Virus record (IMG/VR): IMGVR_UViG_3300029319_000106
Location: 1-44,586 of that record
DNA length: 44,586 bases
Source: a virus
Direction: 5' to 3' (one strand)
Shown one piece after another: positions 32,639-41,459 of this stretch. The first letter of the stretch is position 1. The number at the start of each line of letters is the position of its first letter. Below the pieces are notes generated by a model. It had not been told where the DNA came from. It made no database searches and saw nothing but the letters and a program-made list of their open reading frames with translations. A program made the position numbers and the translations under genes.

Positions 32639-35600
32639 TTAAAGGGCGGATATCTCCCCTGTATTTTTTAATCTTACAGGAATAAAGATGAACTCAACTG
32701 CTTTGACTGGCTCAATCGCTACATCAACATACAGTTCATTCCTATCTATTCTTGCAGGAGTGTTGTTGGTTTCGTCACACACCACAGCAAAGTCAAACAG
32801 TGCTCTTTGTGAAACAAGTTCTAATAAGAAAGATTCAACTGATTGTTTGATCTCATTCCTTGTAAGTGTGTCATTTGGTTCAAATATAAATGGTCGAGCA
32901 AGTTTATCTAAGTTTAATCTTACAAAAGCAACCAATCTAGCAACATTTACTCTATCTAGAGATGATGCTGTAAGTTGTCTTGTTTTTTGACCAAACACAG
33001 TTAAGCCTGTGCCAGTTACAAATGAAATTGGATTAATGTTAACACTGTACAGTGAATCTCTTAATCCACTTGATACGTTTGTAGTTTCAAACTCGCCTTC
33101 TGAGTTGATGTGTCCAATTGAACTTGCATTGTCTACTTTACCACGTCTTACGCCTGCAGGTGCAAACCATGGAAACGCCACTTGGTCGTTAAATGCAATA
33201 GTTCTTAACATCATGTGTGATGGTGGAACAGCAACTGATTCGCCTGCTAGTGATGTTGTAAATCCTGATGGATAATATACACCTGTAAATGCATCGGTTG
33301 TTAATAATCCATCTTCGCCATTGTCAGCGGCACCGTTTACGTTATTTGCGTAATTCGTTACTGCTGTTGAATTAGGCTCAAGTCTAAATGGAGTGTCACC
33401 AACAACAAATGCTGTATCTTTTCTATCAGCATTTAAAGTTTCTAAGTTTGTTATGAGTTCTGGATAACCAGGTGCCGCTAACAAGTTAAATTCTCTTTGC
33501 TCTTCTCTTAAAGCAGTTGTTGATTCAACAGTTGATTTCATTGCTTCAACTACAACATTACGTTGTGCCTTTCTACCCATGAATGGAGCACCAGTAGTTT
33601 TTAATGGTGACTCACTTACCCATGCATCTTTTTCAGTTGGCAGAGTTGGATATGTAGTTGTGCTTGGGAAGTTTGTTCTTGAGAAGTATTCATTTCTAAA
33701 CTTCTTAACATTGTAACCTGATCTACGCAAGTTGAATCCTAGCATTCCTTTTGGATACAGTGCAGGATCTGGCTTATCTATGTCAAGGTAAGTTGACGTT
33801 AATAAATCAGTTATCAGTGTTTCTTCTGTAATTACGTCCTTAGTACCATTTGAATGAAATCTAAAGTCTGCAAACAGTATTCCATCCTGTGATGTTTGGT
33901 CTGTGTTATCAATTAACACAAAGTTTTCGCCGTCATTTTTTGAACTGTCATATCTGTACAGTTTTGGATAATTCTCCAAATCAGATGAATCTAACCATAG
34001 ATCACCATCAACAAGTGCTGTGCCATCTGACTGTGTAGTTGGCTCACTTGCAGATATTTGCGGGCCATTTGGATCTGTGTTGCCTAAGTTGAATCCTCTT
34101 GCATCAGACGCAACATTTTGGTATCCTGTCCATGTTGTGCCATTGTGTATTAAGATATCAACTTCATCAACAGTTGTGCTATACCAAAGTTGATTGTCTG
34201 CTGGATCTTTTGTTGGTGCTGGCACACTTTGAATTGCTGTAAATGTCGTGCCTGAATCTGGAGTATTCTCAACTGGCTTCCAGTTTGATGCTAGGAAAGC
34301 AAATGTTCTTTCTGACTCATCAAGTGTTGATCCATCAGCCATTACTGTTGTTGAATAGTCATCTTTGTCTCCAGTTGGAGCAACATACAAGTTAGCAATT
34401 TTTTCAGTTGATAGATCTGAATTGCTACCATATGAATTTGCTTTTGCTGTACCAAATCCTATGTCAGCCATTGCTGTACCAGTTGTGTCTGAGAAGTAAA
34501 TGTTTCCGCCCAGTGCGTGTCTTAATTTAATTCTTTTTGCAGTTGCGTCATATTCTGCTTCGATATGATCAAAGTTTGCCGCACTGATCGCCGTTACAAA
34601 ATCATCTGCATCCGTTCCTGTTATTCTAACAGTTGCTTGATTAAGTAAGTTCGATGCTGTGTTTGCAGTTGCAGTCAGGTTAAGAACAGTTTCTGCCATT
34701 CTTATTTCATCGCCATCTGAGTAACCAGCGTCAGTTTTATCTGTAATTTTGTTTGAAACAATCTCAGTTACAGAACCTACGCCTGCCGCTCTACGGAAAG
34801 GCACATAGTCTACCAACTCACCTGTTTCGTCAGTTGAATCGTTCCATTCTGCTTCGCCGCTGTTAACTTGAACAAAAATATCATTTGTTGTTAATCCAGC
34901 ACCGCCGCCTGTCTTATCAAGTTGTTGTAGTGCTTGTTCTTGTGTTGTGTAAACTGGTGAAGTTTGTGTAACAAATCCTCCATCAGTTTCTGAGTATTTT
35001 TTAATTACAACGTCAGCACCACTGTTCACAGAAGTTGTCTGTATAAACACTGATCCTGATGGTTTTGGTGAACTATCACTTGATCTAAATCCATGATCCT
35101 CAGTGTGTTGTCCAATGAATAATTTTGGCACATGATATCTACCTGCTGTGATTCCAAGTTGTGATAATCCGCTCACTGTACTGTCACCAACGTTGCCAAT
35201 TATAATAGATGATCCAACTGCTGTTGTAGATGAGTCATCACCAGTTGCTCTTGGGATACCATAAATTTCTAACTGGCCATCAACAGCCGCAGCTGCCACT
35301 CCCTCAATCCCTGCTGAGTTGATTGCTGATGCCGCTTCAGCAACTGTTTGTCCCGTTGCAACAACGTTTCCATTAATTGTTATTTGGCCATCTGCAAGTG
35401 TTGGATTAGTTGCAGTGCCTTTGATAGTTGGGTGTGAACTTGCCCATGATGCATCTTTTGTTGCAGACGTTGCTGATCCAACCTGTACCCAACTGTTTGA
35501 TCTTGTTTTGTAATACAATCTGTTGTAAGGATTAGTTGCAACAATCGCATAATCACCAATTGATCCTTGCGTTGTCTTAGGCGCTGTGCCTGTGACGTTG

Positions 35601-36103
35601 TCTGTGTCTGTTATTAGAATTGGTGTTTTTGCTGTGAATGTTTGCGTACCTGCATTCCACTCTTTGATTCCCCAAACTGTGGTTGCTAGGTCTAACCAAT
35701 AAAATCCATCATTAGGTGTGCCACCAGGTGCACCTGCAGATCCTGTCAGTTCTGATGTGTTTACATTGGCTCTGATCACAAATGCTCTATTGGCAATTCC
35801 AAGGAAGGAGTAAGCCGCTTGGAGACCATATTCATTCAGTTCATAACCTTGTAATGGTGTGCCTGATGCATCTGTGTAGAAAGTTGGATCTCCAAACGTT
35901 TGAGTCAACTCTCTCTGTGATGAGATTAAAAATATTTCATTTGCGTTTGCACTTGTCGTGCCTGCCGCTGTTCCTGTTCCTGTGCCTGACGTTTTGTCTT
36001 GAGCTGTTGCAACCACTACTAGTGGCACTGCTCCTGGTATACCGGGCACGTAGAATGATTCATCTACTACGGTTACCTCTACTCCTGGTGATATTAAAGC
36101 CAT
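32639..36103 (-). CDS. gp18: Tail sheath protein gp18, with a large central insertion
   Basis: gp18 forms the contractile sheath. The ends match the family: MALISPGVEVTVVDES at the N terminus and, from about residue 780, GMLGFNLRRSGYNVKKFRNEYF through FPWFAPAGVRRG, FGQKTR, NVARLVAFVRLNL and the terminal IFIPVRLKNTG. At 1154 residues it is far longer than T4 gp18 (659). The extra sequence, roughly residues 115-780, is rich in Thr, Ser, Asp and Gly and includes three modules with a G-D-x-W/Y-x-T...L-Y...W pattern (about 179-208, 629-662, 693-733). It would sit on the outside of the sheath. A strong Shine-Dalgarno site (AAGGAG) precedes the ATG. Confidence 0.92.
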   Translation of the reverse strand: MALISPGVEVTVVDESFYVPGIPGAVPLVVVATAQDKTSGTGTGTAAGTTSANANEIFLISSQRELTQTFGDPTFYTDASGTPLQGYELNEYGLQAAYSFLGIANRAFVIRANVNTSELTGSAGAPGGTPNDGFYWLDLATTVWGIKEWNAGTQTFTAKTPILITDTDNVTGTAPKTTQGSIGDYAIVATNPYNRLYYKTRSNSWVQVGSATSATKDASWASSHPTIKGTATNPTLADGQITINGNVVATGQTVAEAASAINSAGIEGVAAAAVDGQLEIYGIPRATGDDSSTTAVGSSIIIGNVGDSTVSGLSQLGITAGRYHVPKLFIGQHTEDHGFRSSDSSPKPSGSVFIQTTSVNSGADVVIKKYSETDGGFVTQTSPVYTTQEQALQQLDKTGGGAGLTTNDIFVQVNSGEAEWNDSTDETGELVDYVPFRRAAGVGSVTEIVSNKITDKTDAGYSDGDEIRMAETVLNLTATANTASNLLNQATVRITGTDADDFVTAISAANFDHIEAEYDATAKRIKLRHALGGNIYFSDTTGTAMADIGFGTAKANSYGSNSDLSTEKIANLYVAPTGDKDDYSTTVMADGSTLDESERTFAFLASNWKPVENTPDSGTTFTAIQSVPAPTKDPADNQLWYSTTVDEVDILIHNGTTWTGYQNVASDARGFNLGNTDPNGPQISASEPTTQSDGTALVDGDLWLDSSDLENYPKLYRYDSSKNDGENFVLIDNTDQTSQDGILFADFRFHSNGTKDVITEETLITDLLTSTYLDIDKPDPALYPKGMLGFNLRRSGYNVKKFRNEYFSRTNFPSTTTYPTLPTEKDAWVSESPLKTTGAPFMGRKAQRNVVVEAMKSTVESTTALREEQREFNLLAAPGYPELITNLETLNADRKDTAFVVGDTPFRLEPNSTAVTNYANNVNGAADNGEDGLLTTDAFTGVYYPSGFTTSLAGESVAVPPSHMMLRTIAFNDQVAFPWFAPAGVRRGKVDNASSIGHINSEGEFETTNVSSGLRDSLYSVNINPISFVTGTGLTVFGQKTRQLTASSLDRVNVARLVAFVRLNLDKLARPFIFEPNDTLTRNEIKQSVESFLLELVSQRALFDFAVVCDETNNTPARIDRNELYVDVAIEPVKAVEFIFIPVRLKNTGEISAL

Positions 36104-36112
36104 TTTGTTTTA

Positions 36113-36144
36113 CTCCTTAAAAACATTCGTTATGAATATTTACC
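36113..36144 (-). promoter_or_regulatory. Late promoter GGTAAATA plus Shine-Dalgarno for gp18
   Basis: On the minus strand the octamer (36144-36137) lies 33 bases before the ATG at 36103, with AAGGAG at 36118-36113. This gives a conventional leader of about 25 bases. Confidence 0.6.
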
Positions 36145-36204
36145 AGAAAGGACTGATTTATATACACCAATTTTGCCTAATTTAAAGAGCACCGGAAAGG
36201 TATA

Positions 36205-36217
36205 CATAAATATATGC
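36205..36217 (+). promoter_or_regulatory. Late-type octamer CATAAATA for the HNH gene
   Basis: CATAAATA (36205-36212) lies 5 bases before an in-frame GTG at 36218, the same spacing as at many ATG starts in this window. This supports the GTG over an upstream TTG at 36173 as start codon. Confidence 0.5.
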
Positions 36218-36583
36218 GTGTTTAATGGAAACGGAAAACAAAGACCATTGTGTCAAGAATGTAAAAGTAAACCAGCTGCCTACAATTATCGACGCGGCGA
36301 CAAAATTTACTACAGGAAAAAATGTGATTCATGCATAAGAAAGTCACAATCCTCCACAATTACAACTCCAGCATGGCAAAGAGCAGGCTATCAAAAAAAT
36401 ACTAACTGTGAAATGTGTGGCTTCACAGCTCAACATCCTTATCAACTGGATGTGCATTATGTAGATGGAAACATGACAAACAATAATCCCACTAATTTAA
36501 AAACTGTCTGTGCAAACTGCAATAGATTATTACATGTAAAAAAGCAAGGATGGCGTCAAGGAGACTTGGTGGCAGACAGATAA
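36218..36583 (+). CDS. HNH endonuclease
   Basis: The 121-residue protein (from the GTG start) has two Cys pairs (LCQEC and CDSC; CEMC and CANC) and an HNH core: LDVHYVDGNMTNNNPTNLKTVCANCN. This is the layout of small, often mobile HNH nucleases in T-even-type phages. It is a single gene on the opposite strand between the sheath and the dNMP kinase genes, which suggests a freestanding homing element. Its 3' end overlaps the convergent kinase gene by 28 bases. The alternative TTG start at 36173 would add 15 residues. Confidence 0.8.
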   Translation: MFNGNGKQRPLCQECKSKPAAYNYRRGDKIYYRKKCDSCIRKSQSSTITTPAWQRAGYQKNTNCEMCGFTAQHPYQLDVHYVDGNMTNNNPTNLKTVCANCNRLLHVKKQGWRQGDLVADR

Positions 36584-37170
36584 CTTTGCACTAGAGCGTT
36601 TACCTGTGCATTAAGTATAGGCACATCATTATCATTGTTAATTTGCCAATCATATTCTGCTTTTGCCCACGCCCATTCAGAAGGATGAATATCCGTAGGT
36701 TCGATGTTCTCTTGTATGTATTTTTGAAACCACTCCGGATGGTCTCCACGTTTCACCCTCCATATCCATCCACCTACTTCTTTGATCATCTTAATTTCAT
36801 TAGGAAAACGAACATCGGGTATGACCCAACTCTTTCCAGGATTCTTAGTGACTTCTTGTTTTACTAAACTTACCCAGATGCCATCGAAAAATCCTTGACG
36901 CATACACTCTGTGCCAAACTTTTGTAACACTAATCTTGGTGTAACTTCAAATCCTGTTTCTTGTGTCCAAAAAGGATCTGGTTGTTCTCTCCATGCTCGG
37001 CTATCTGCAGACTTACCTTCTAGCATATCCCGATCCCAGTCAAACATTTGAGCCACAGCATCTTTCAATTTGTCTGCGAAAGATGTTTTGTAAAAGTCAT
37101 GATAATCAACTAGATGATTGGCTATTGTGTCTTTTCCTGATCCTATCAATCCACATATTCCAATAATCAT
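36556..37170 (-). CDS. gp1: Deoxynucleoside monophosphate kinase, gp1-like
   Basis: The enzyme phosphorylates dNMPs from degraded host DNA for phage synthesis. The P-loop GLIGSGKDT is at residues 7-15, followed by FYKTSFADKLKDAVAQMFDW and LQKFGTECMRQGFFDGIWV, and DVRFPNE near residue 122, all typical of T4 gp1. The length is 204 residues (T4: 241). It has its own host-type promoter ending 6 bases before the ATG, so it is probably early and leaderless, although it is embedded among late tail genes. Confidence 0.88.
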   Translation of the reverse strand: MIIGICGLIGSGKDTIANHLVDYHDFYKTSFADKLKDAVAQMFDWDRDMLEGKSADSRAWREQPDPFWTQETGFEVTPRLVLQKFGTECMRQGFFDGIWVSLVKQEVTKNPGKSWVIPDVRFPNEIKMIKEVGGWIWRVKRGDHPEWFQKYIQENIEPTDIHPSEWAWAKAEYDWQINNDNDVPILNAQVNALVQSYLSATKSP

Positions 37171-37205
37171 AAGTTTATTATAACGGATAATCTATATATT
37201 GCCAA
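37171..37205 (-). promoter_or_regulatory. Host-type promoter for dNMP kinase
   Basis: On the minus strand TTGGCA (37205-37200), a 17-base spacer and TATAAT (37182-37177) end 6 bases before the ATG at 37170. The -35 box lies in the last codons of the upstream gene. Confidence 0.75.
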
Positions 37206-37971
37206 GAAGTTTAATATAATCTATCTGCTTTTTGCATTGCTCTAAATTGTAGAACACAGGCATTCTGTTATGCACTATATCATTTTGAATTTTAGCATAT
37301 TGTTCAATTGCATCCATTACTTTTTCGCTAATGGTTATATTTAGATCCATATATTTTAAGACCTTATGTAAACATGCTGTTATATCCGAAACTGTAATCA
37401 TATTATTTTGTATTACATTATTATCATTTTTTTGTAGCACAGGGATCATTTTTTTCTCATATTGTCTGCTTTCAAAAAGTATTTGTTCTGCCCATATAGG
37501 CCACGTGTAAGAGAGGTTTGATTTTAATATTTGCGACAGTTGTCTTTTATATTCTTTCCTCGATATCCCAGGCAGTTTGATTATCCTATCAATTGGTATT
37601 TTATTTTCAGATATATTTTTATCCCAACCTTCCATTTTATAAAGAACTTTTTTTATCCAAATATCAGTATCTAATTTTTGTAGTACAATAGTTTTTTTGT
37701 TAGTAGTCTCTTCATATAATTTATAGTCACGTTCCTGTTCTCTTTTTTGATCATCGTCTGGCACCACAACTGGATCATATGAGAATGGAAAGTGGGCACG
37801 AATACATTTGTTGTTACCAACTGTAAATGAATATATTTGATTAGCTGTGTGTCTGGCTACTCTGCCATTATCACGTAAAGTTGGTTCGACGTCATTGGCC
37901 GCGTAATTTAATAGTGCCATTAAGAAGTCACCACCTTCACCCCTGTGCCACACAAAGAAAAAATTGTTCAT
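37192..37971 (-). CDS. Unknown protein with N-terminal HRGEGGDFL motif
   Basis: I do not recognise this 259-residue protein. The N terminus FFVWHRGEGGDFLMALLNYA resembles the start of the unknown product at 5144-5842. The middle is Lys/Asp-rich, with PIWAEQILFESRQYEKK and a C-terminal NRMPVFYNLEQCKK. The start overlaps the gp13 stop by TAATG, so it is co-translated with a neck protein; this suggests a late role, possibly in assembly. No membrane segment is seen. Confidence 0.65.
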   Translation of the reverse strand: MNNFFFVWHRGEGGDFLMALLNYAANDVEPTLRDNGRVARHTANQIYSFTVGNNKCIRAHFPFSYDPVVVPDDDQKREQERDYKLYEETTNKKTIVLQKLDTDIWIKKVLYKMEGWDKNISENKIPIDRIIKLPGISRKEYKRQLSQILKSNLSYTWPIWAEQILFESRQYEKKMIPVLQKNDNNVIQNNMITVSDITACLHKVLKYMDLNITISEKVMDAIEQYAKIQNDIVHNRMPVFYNLEQCKKQIDYIKLLGNI

Positions 37972-38756
37972 TAGCCTATTCTGAAACTTAAAGGGGTCCC
38001 GCCTTCTGCGTAGTTACCTATCTGTGTCATTAGATCTTGCATCTCTTGTGTTGCTTCTGCTTTCAGTGCATCACCGTTAAGTTGCCCGCCACCTTGTGGC
38101 CCAGCAATGGTTGTAAACTTTGATCGTGCTTCGCCTAATGTAAACTTTGCAACTGCATATGTATATTCTCTTATCCAAGGTTTGGCATAAATGTCTTGCA
38201 ATAATATAAAGTCTGGTCTAAAGTTATATTGTTCAATTAACACTGTCTCTGCTGATCTCTGACGTCTGAATATTTGTAGTCTTCTAGTAGGTTGATCATA
38301 CTTAAAATTAATAAAGCCACCAAACATTCTAGCCACAAGTTCTTGATAACCAGAGAACATGTCATAAGTTGCAAGTCCGCCTATTCTGCCTGTTTGTAAC
38401 AGATATATGTTTGTGTATGCAAGTTCGAAAGGATCAAAAGTGGACCCTCCTTCAGATGATGAAGCACCGCCTACAGTTCTTCTGTAAATTTGCCTTACAC
38501 TTATTACTTCAGCAGGCATAGTGTACTCAGTTTGGTCTTCTTGTAGATCTAAAAATCCATATGACTCTTCAACAGAATTTGAAGATCTTTGCCTAAACTT
38601 ATCAACTGCGGTGATAAAAGCATTTTCTATGTGTTTAGGATCAAGTTCTACTTCAATCATGCCATCACCTAATCTGGTTTTAACATAATCGAATATTTCC
38701 TGCTTTGCCTGGTTTATTTGCTTGTCTGTAGCTTCTGATAATGCTGTATCTACCAT
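37971..38756 (-). CDS. gp13: Neck protein gp13
   Basis: gp13 forms part of the head-tail neck. The 261-residue protein has GDGMIEVELDPKHIENAFITAV-type sequence near residues 30-50, RQRSSNSVEESYGFLDL, a YTMPAEVISVRQIYRRTVG stretch near 80, and FNFRPD-like (YNFRPDFILL) and KPWIREYTYAVAKFTLGEAR segments later. T4 gp13 has 309 residues. The ATG at 38756 is preferred over a longer frame to 38810 because it is 5 bases after TATAAATA, the exact T4 late consensus. Confidence 0.85.
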   Translation of the reverse strand: MVDTALSEATDKQINQAKQEIFDYVKTRLGDGMIEVELDPKHIENAFITAVDKFRQRSSNSVEESYGFLDLQEDQTEYTMPAEVISVRQIYRRTVGGASSSEGGSTFDPFELAYTNIYLLQTGRIGGLATYDMFSGYQELVARMFGGFINFKYDQPTRRLQIFRRQRSAETVLIEQYNFRPDFILLQDIYAKPWIREYTYAVAKFTLGEARSKFTTIAGPQGGGQLNGDALKAEATQEMQDLMTQIGNYAEGGTPLSFRIG

Positions 38757-38787
38757 GCATGTATTTATAGGACGGTAAATATGTTGT
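38757..38787. promoter_or_regulatory. Divergent late promoters for gp13 and gp14
   Basis: The minus strand has TATAAATA (38769-38762) 5 bases before the gp13 ATG, and the plus strand has GGTAAATA (38774-38781) 6 bases before the gp14 ATG. Both directions and both start codons fit in about 37 bases. Confidence 0.7.
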
Positions 38788-39942
38788 ATGCCAAGACTAT
38801 CAATATTCAAGCCAGAAAAAGGTAATGATTTTCAGTTTTTAGATCGCAACATTTCTGAAATGTTTCAAATAGGCGGTACAGACGCCTACATACACAAATA
38901 TATTTCACCAAATGATCAAGGGTCATCAGATGATGCAACACAACCTCAAAGGTCAGGAGATTCGCTTAATGAACTAGCTATTCAAGATATGTTGTTCCTG
39001 GAAAACAGAGATAGAAAATATGATACAGATGTGTATCATACAAGAGTAATATACAACGTAGGAGATATAGACTTTGACTTATCTCAGTTTGGTTTATTTT
39101 TACAGAATGATCAATTGTTTATGACTTTTCATATTAAAGATATTGTTGAAACATTAGGTAGAAAGATCATGAATGGTGATGTAATAGAACTGCCACATCT
39201 AAAAGATGAACACTCATTAGATGAAACTGATACAGAAGCAATTAAAAGATATTACGTTGTAGATGACGTGTCAAGAGCTTCTGAAGGATTTTCCCGTACA
39301 TGGTGGCCACATCTATATAGGGTAAGAGTAAAAGGTATTACTGATGCACAAGAATTTAGAGACATATTAGGTGACAAAGACGAAAACACGGCACAAAAAA
39401 CAAGAGACAAAGAAATAGAAATCAATGATGCTGTTGTTACACAAGCAGAAACTGATGCACCTAAGTCAGGGTATAACACACAGCAACTACATGTAATGCC
39501 TACCGACGAGGAAGGCAGAATAGCACTCGTGACAGTAGATGACACAGACTTATTAACAACGTCTGGACATGTTAATGTTGATAAAGTGTATGACTCTCCA
39601 CGTGCAAATGGTTACATTGAAGGCTACTTGACCGGAGACGGTATACCTGCAAATGGAGAAACATATGGATTTGGTACATCATTTCCAACTAATCCTATTC
39701 AAGGACAATTTTTCTTGCGTACTGATTATTCACCTAACAGATTATTTAGATTTGATGGAAAACGTTTTGTGAAAATAGAGGATAATGTAAGAATGACAAT
39801 GACACAAACTGACACAAGAAATACTAGTAAGACTGGCTTTATCAATAACACAAACACAACCACTAGTGATTTAGATGGGTCCACAACAACACCAGAACGT
39901 GTTGCATTAAGTAAATTATTAAAACCTAGAGCTGACAACTAA
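38788..39942 (+). CDS. gp14: Neck protein gp14
   Basis: The 384-residue protein matches gp14 of marine T4-like phages, with MFQIGGTDAYIHKYI near residues 25-39, FDLSQFGLFLQND, a GRKIMNGDVIELPHLKDE block and YYVVDDVSRASEGFS. It is longer than T4 gp14 (256). The added C-terminal part contains a module (about residues 300-331) with GQFFLRTDYSPNRLFRFDG that resembles modules in the sheath and gp15. The stop overlaps the gp15 start by TAATG. Confidence 0.8.
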   Translation: MPRLSIFKPEKGNDFQFLDRNISEMFQIGGTDAYIHKYISPNDQGSSDDATQPQRSGDSLNELAIQDMLFLENRDRKYDTDVYHTRVIYNVGDIDFDLSQFGLFLQNDQLFMTFHIKDIVETLGRKIMNGDVIELPHLKDEHSLDETDTEAIKRYYVVDDVSRASEGFSRTWWPHLYRVRVKGITDAQEFRDILGDKDENTAQKTRDKEIEINDAVVTQAETDAPKSGYNTQQLHVMPTDEEGRIALVTVDDTDLLTTSGHVNVDKVYDSPRANGYIEGYLTGDGIPANGETYGFGTSFPTNPIQGQFFLRTDYSPNRLFRFDGKRFVKIEDNVRMTMTQTDTRNTSKTGFINNTNTTTSDLDGSTTTPERVALSKLLKPRADN

Positions 39943-41444
39943 TGCAACATTTTTACGACGCACAAATTAGAAGATATATTTTGCAATTCATACGGATGAT
40001 GAGCAACTTTACATATCAGACAGGTCAAAATCAAAAAGGAGTCAAAGAAACTTTACAGGTACCTGTAAAATATGGAGACATGAGTAAACAGGTGGCATCT
40101 ATAATTCGAAAAGGCTCAGAAAACACATTAATAGCAACGCCACAAATTTCATGCTATATTACTGACCTTGCATATGACAGGGACAGAATGTACAACCCTT
40201 ACCACATAGATAAAAAACACATTAGAGAAAGAGAGTACGATGCGGCCACAGGTGAATACACAGGACAACCAGGACAGTCACATACTATCGAAAGAATAAT
40301 GCCTACGCCTTTTGAACTGTCATTCAGAGCAGACATATTCACTACTAACACAGATCAAAAATTACAAATACTAGAACAAATACTTGTGTTATTCAATCCT
40401 GCACTTGAACTCCAAACCACAGATAACTTTTTAGACTGGACTTCATTAAGTTTCGTAGAACTTACAAACGTAAACTTCACATCACGAGCTATTCCACAAG
40501 GTATAGCTGATGAAATTGATGTGGCTACTTTAGACTTTAGAACACCTATTTTTATATCACCTCCAGCAAAATTAAAGAAACTAGGCGTGATAGAAAAGAT
40601 TATAATGAGCATATATGACGAAGATGCAGGACAAGTTGACATAGATGGCATACTAGGGGGCAATTTATTATCACAACAATTTGTTACTCCTGGACAATAT
40701 GGATTACTAGTGTTGGAAAACAAAGTTACTTTATTAGGATCAAACAAAGATACACTAGCCACTCATGCAAACAACAGAGAAAACTTAGTGTTTGAATCAC
40801 AAACACAGTTTGGAGAAAGAATAAATTGGAAAAAAATTGAAGCATTGTATTCAAAAAAGTTTAGAGGCGGCCTAAGCAGTATTAAACTACAACAGACAGC
40901 CACAACAATAAATGGCGATGACATAATTGTAAATGTTGAAGGTACTATTGCTATAGATCCGCAGGATGATTTTGTTATGATGTTTAGTGTTGATGAAGAT
41001 ACAGTGCCTACTAATACAATAAATGCTGTAGACAAAGTAATTAATCCACTTACATATAACCCGTCAGGAGATGATAACGGAACAAGATATCTACTTACAG
41101 AAGACATTGGAGACAGACTGACTGATACCGCAAACAAAACTACAGAATGGGGCAATCTAGTTGCATCTGCAAATGATATTATAGAAAAGGTAGGGGGCGA
41201 ATGGATAGTTGACTTCCATGGCTCTTTTGATGATTCAACACAATTAGGCTTAGGATTATTAGACTCTTCTACTAAAAGAGGCATAGATGAAAGAGACAGC
41301 ACGTACAGTCTAGATAGTACCAAAGACACAATTCATTATGTAACTAACATACACACAGGCGTACAATTCAAATGGACTGGTACAACCTGGATAAAATCAT
41401 ATGAAGGTTTTTATGCTCCAGGAACTTGGACACTTTCATTTTAA
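39942..41444 (+). CDS. gp15: Tail sheath terminator/completion protein gp15, extended
   Basis: gp15 caps the tail and stabilises the end of the sheath. The N-terminal 230 residues match T4 gp15: FYDAQIRRYILQFIRMMSNF, QVPVKYGDMSKQVASI, PTPFELSFRADIFTTNTDQK and QILEQILVLFNPALEL. T4 gp15 has 272 residues; this one has 500. The extra C-terminal half includes Asp/Thr-rich stretches and an ending with a HTGVQFKWTGTTWIKSYEGF module like those in gp14 and the sheath. It is translated after gp14 through a TAATG overlap. Confidence 0.82.
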   Translation: MQHFYDAQIRRYILQFIRMMSNFTYQTGQNQKGVKETLQVPVKYGDMSKQVASIIRKGSENTLIATPQISCYITDLAYDRDRMYNPYHIDKKHIREREYDAATGEYTGQPGQSHTIERIMPTPFELSFRADIFTTNTDQKLQILEQILVLFNPALELQTTDNFLDWTSLSFVELTNVNFTSRAIPQGIADEIDVATLDFRTPIFISPPAKLKKLGVIEKIIMSIYDEDAGQVDIDGILGGNLLSQQFVTPGQYGLLVLENKVTLLGSNKDTLATHANNRENLVFESQTQFGERINWKKIEALYSKKFRGGLSSIKLQQTATTINGDDIIVNVEGTIAIDPQDDFVMMFSVDEDTVPTNTINAVDKVINPLTYNPSGDDNGTRYLLTEDIGDRLTDTANKTTEWGNLVASANDIIEKVGGEWIVDFHGSFDDSTQLGLGLLDSSTKRGIDERDSTYSLDSTKDTIHYVTNIHTGVQFKWTGTTWIKSYEGFYAPGTWTLSF

Positions 41445-41459
41445 AGCATAAAATATTAC
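41426..41459 (+). promoter_or_regulatory. Host-type promoter for the Nudix gene
   Basis: TTGGAC (41426-41431), a 17-base spacer and TAAAAT (41449-41454) end 5 bases before the ATG at 41460. The -35 box is inside the end of gp15. Confidence 0.7.
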
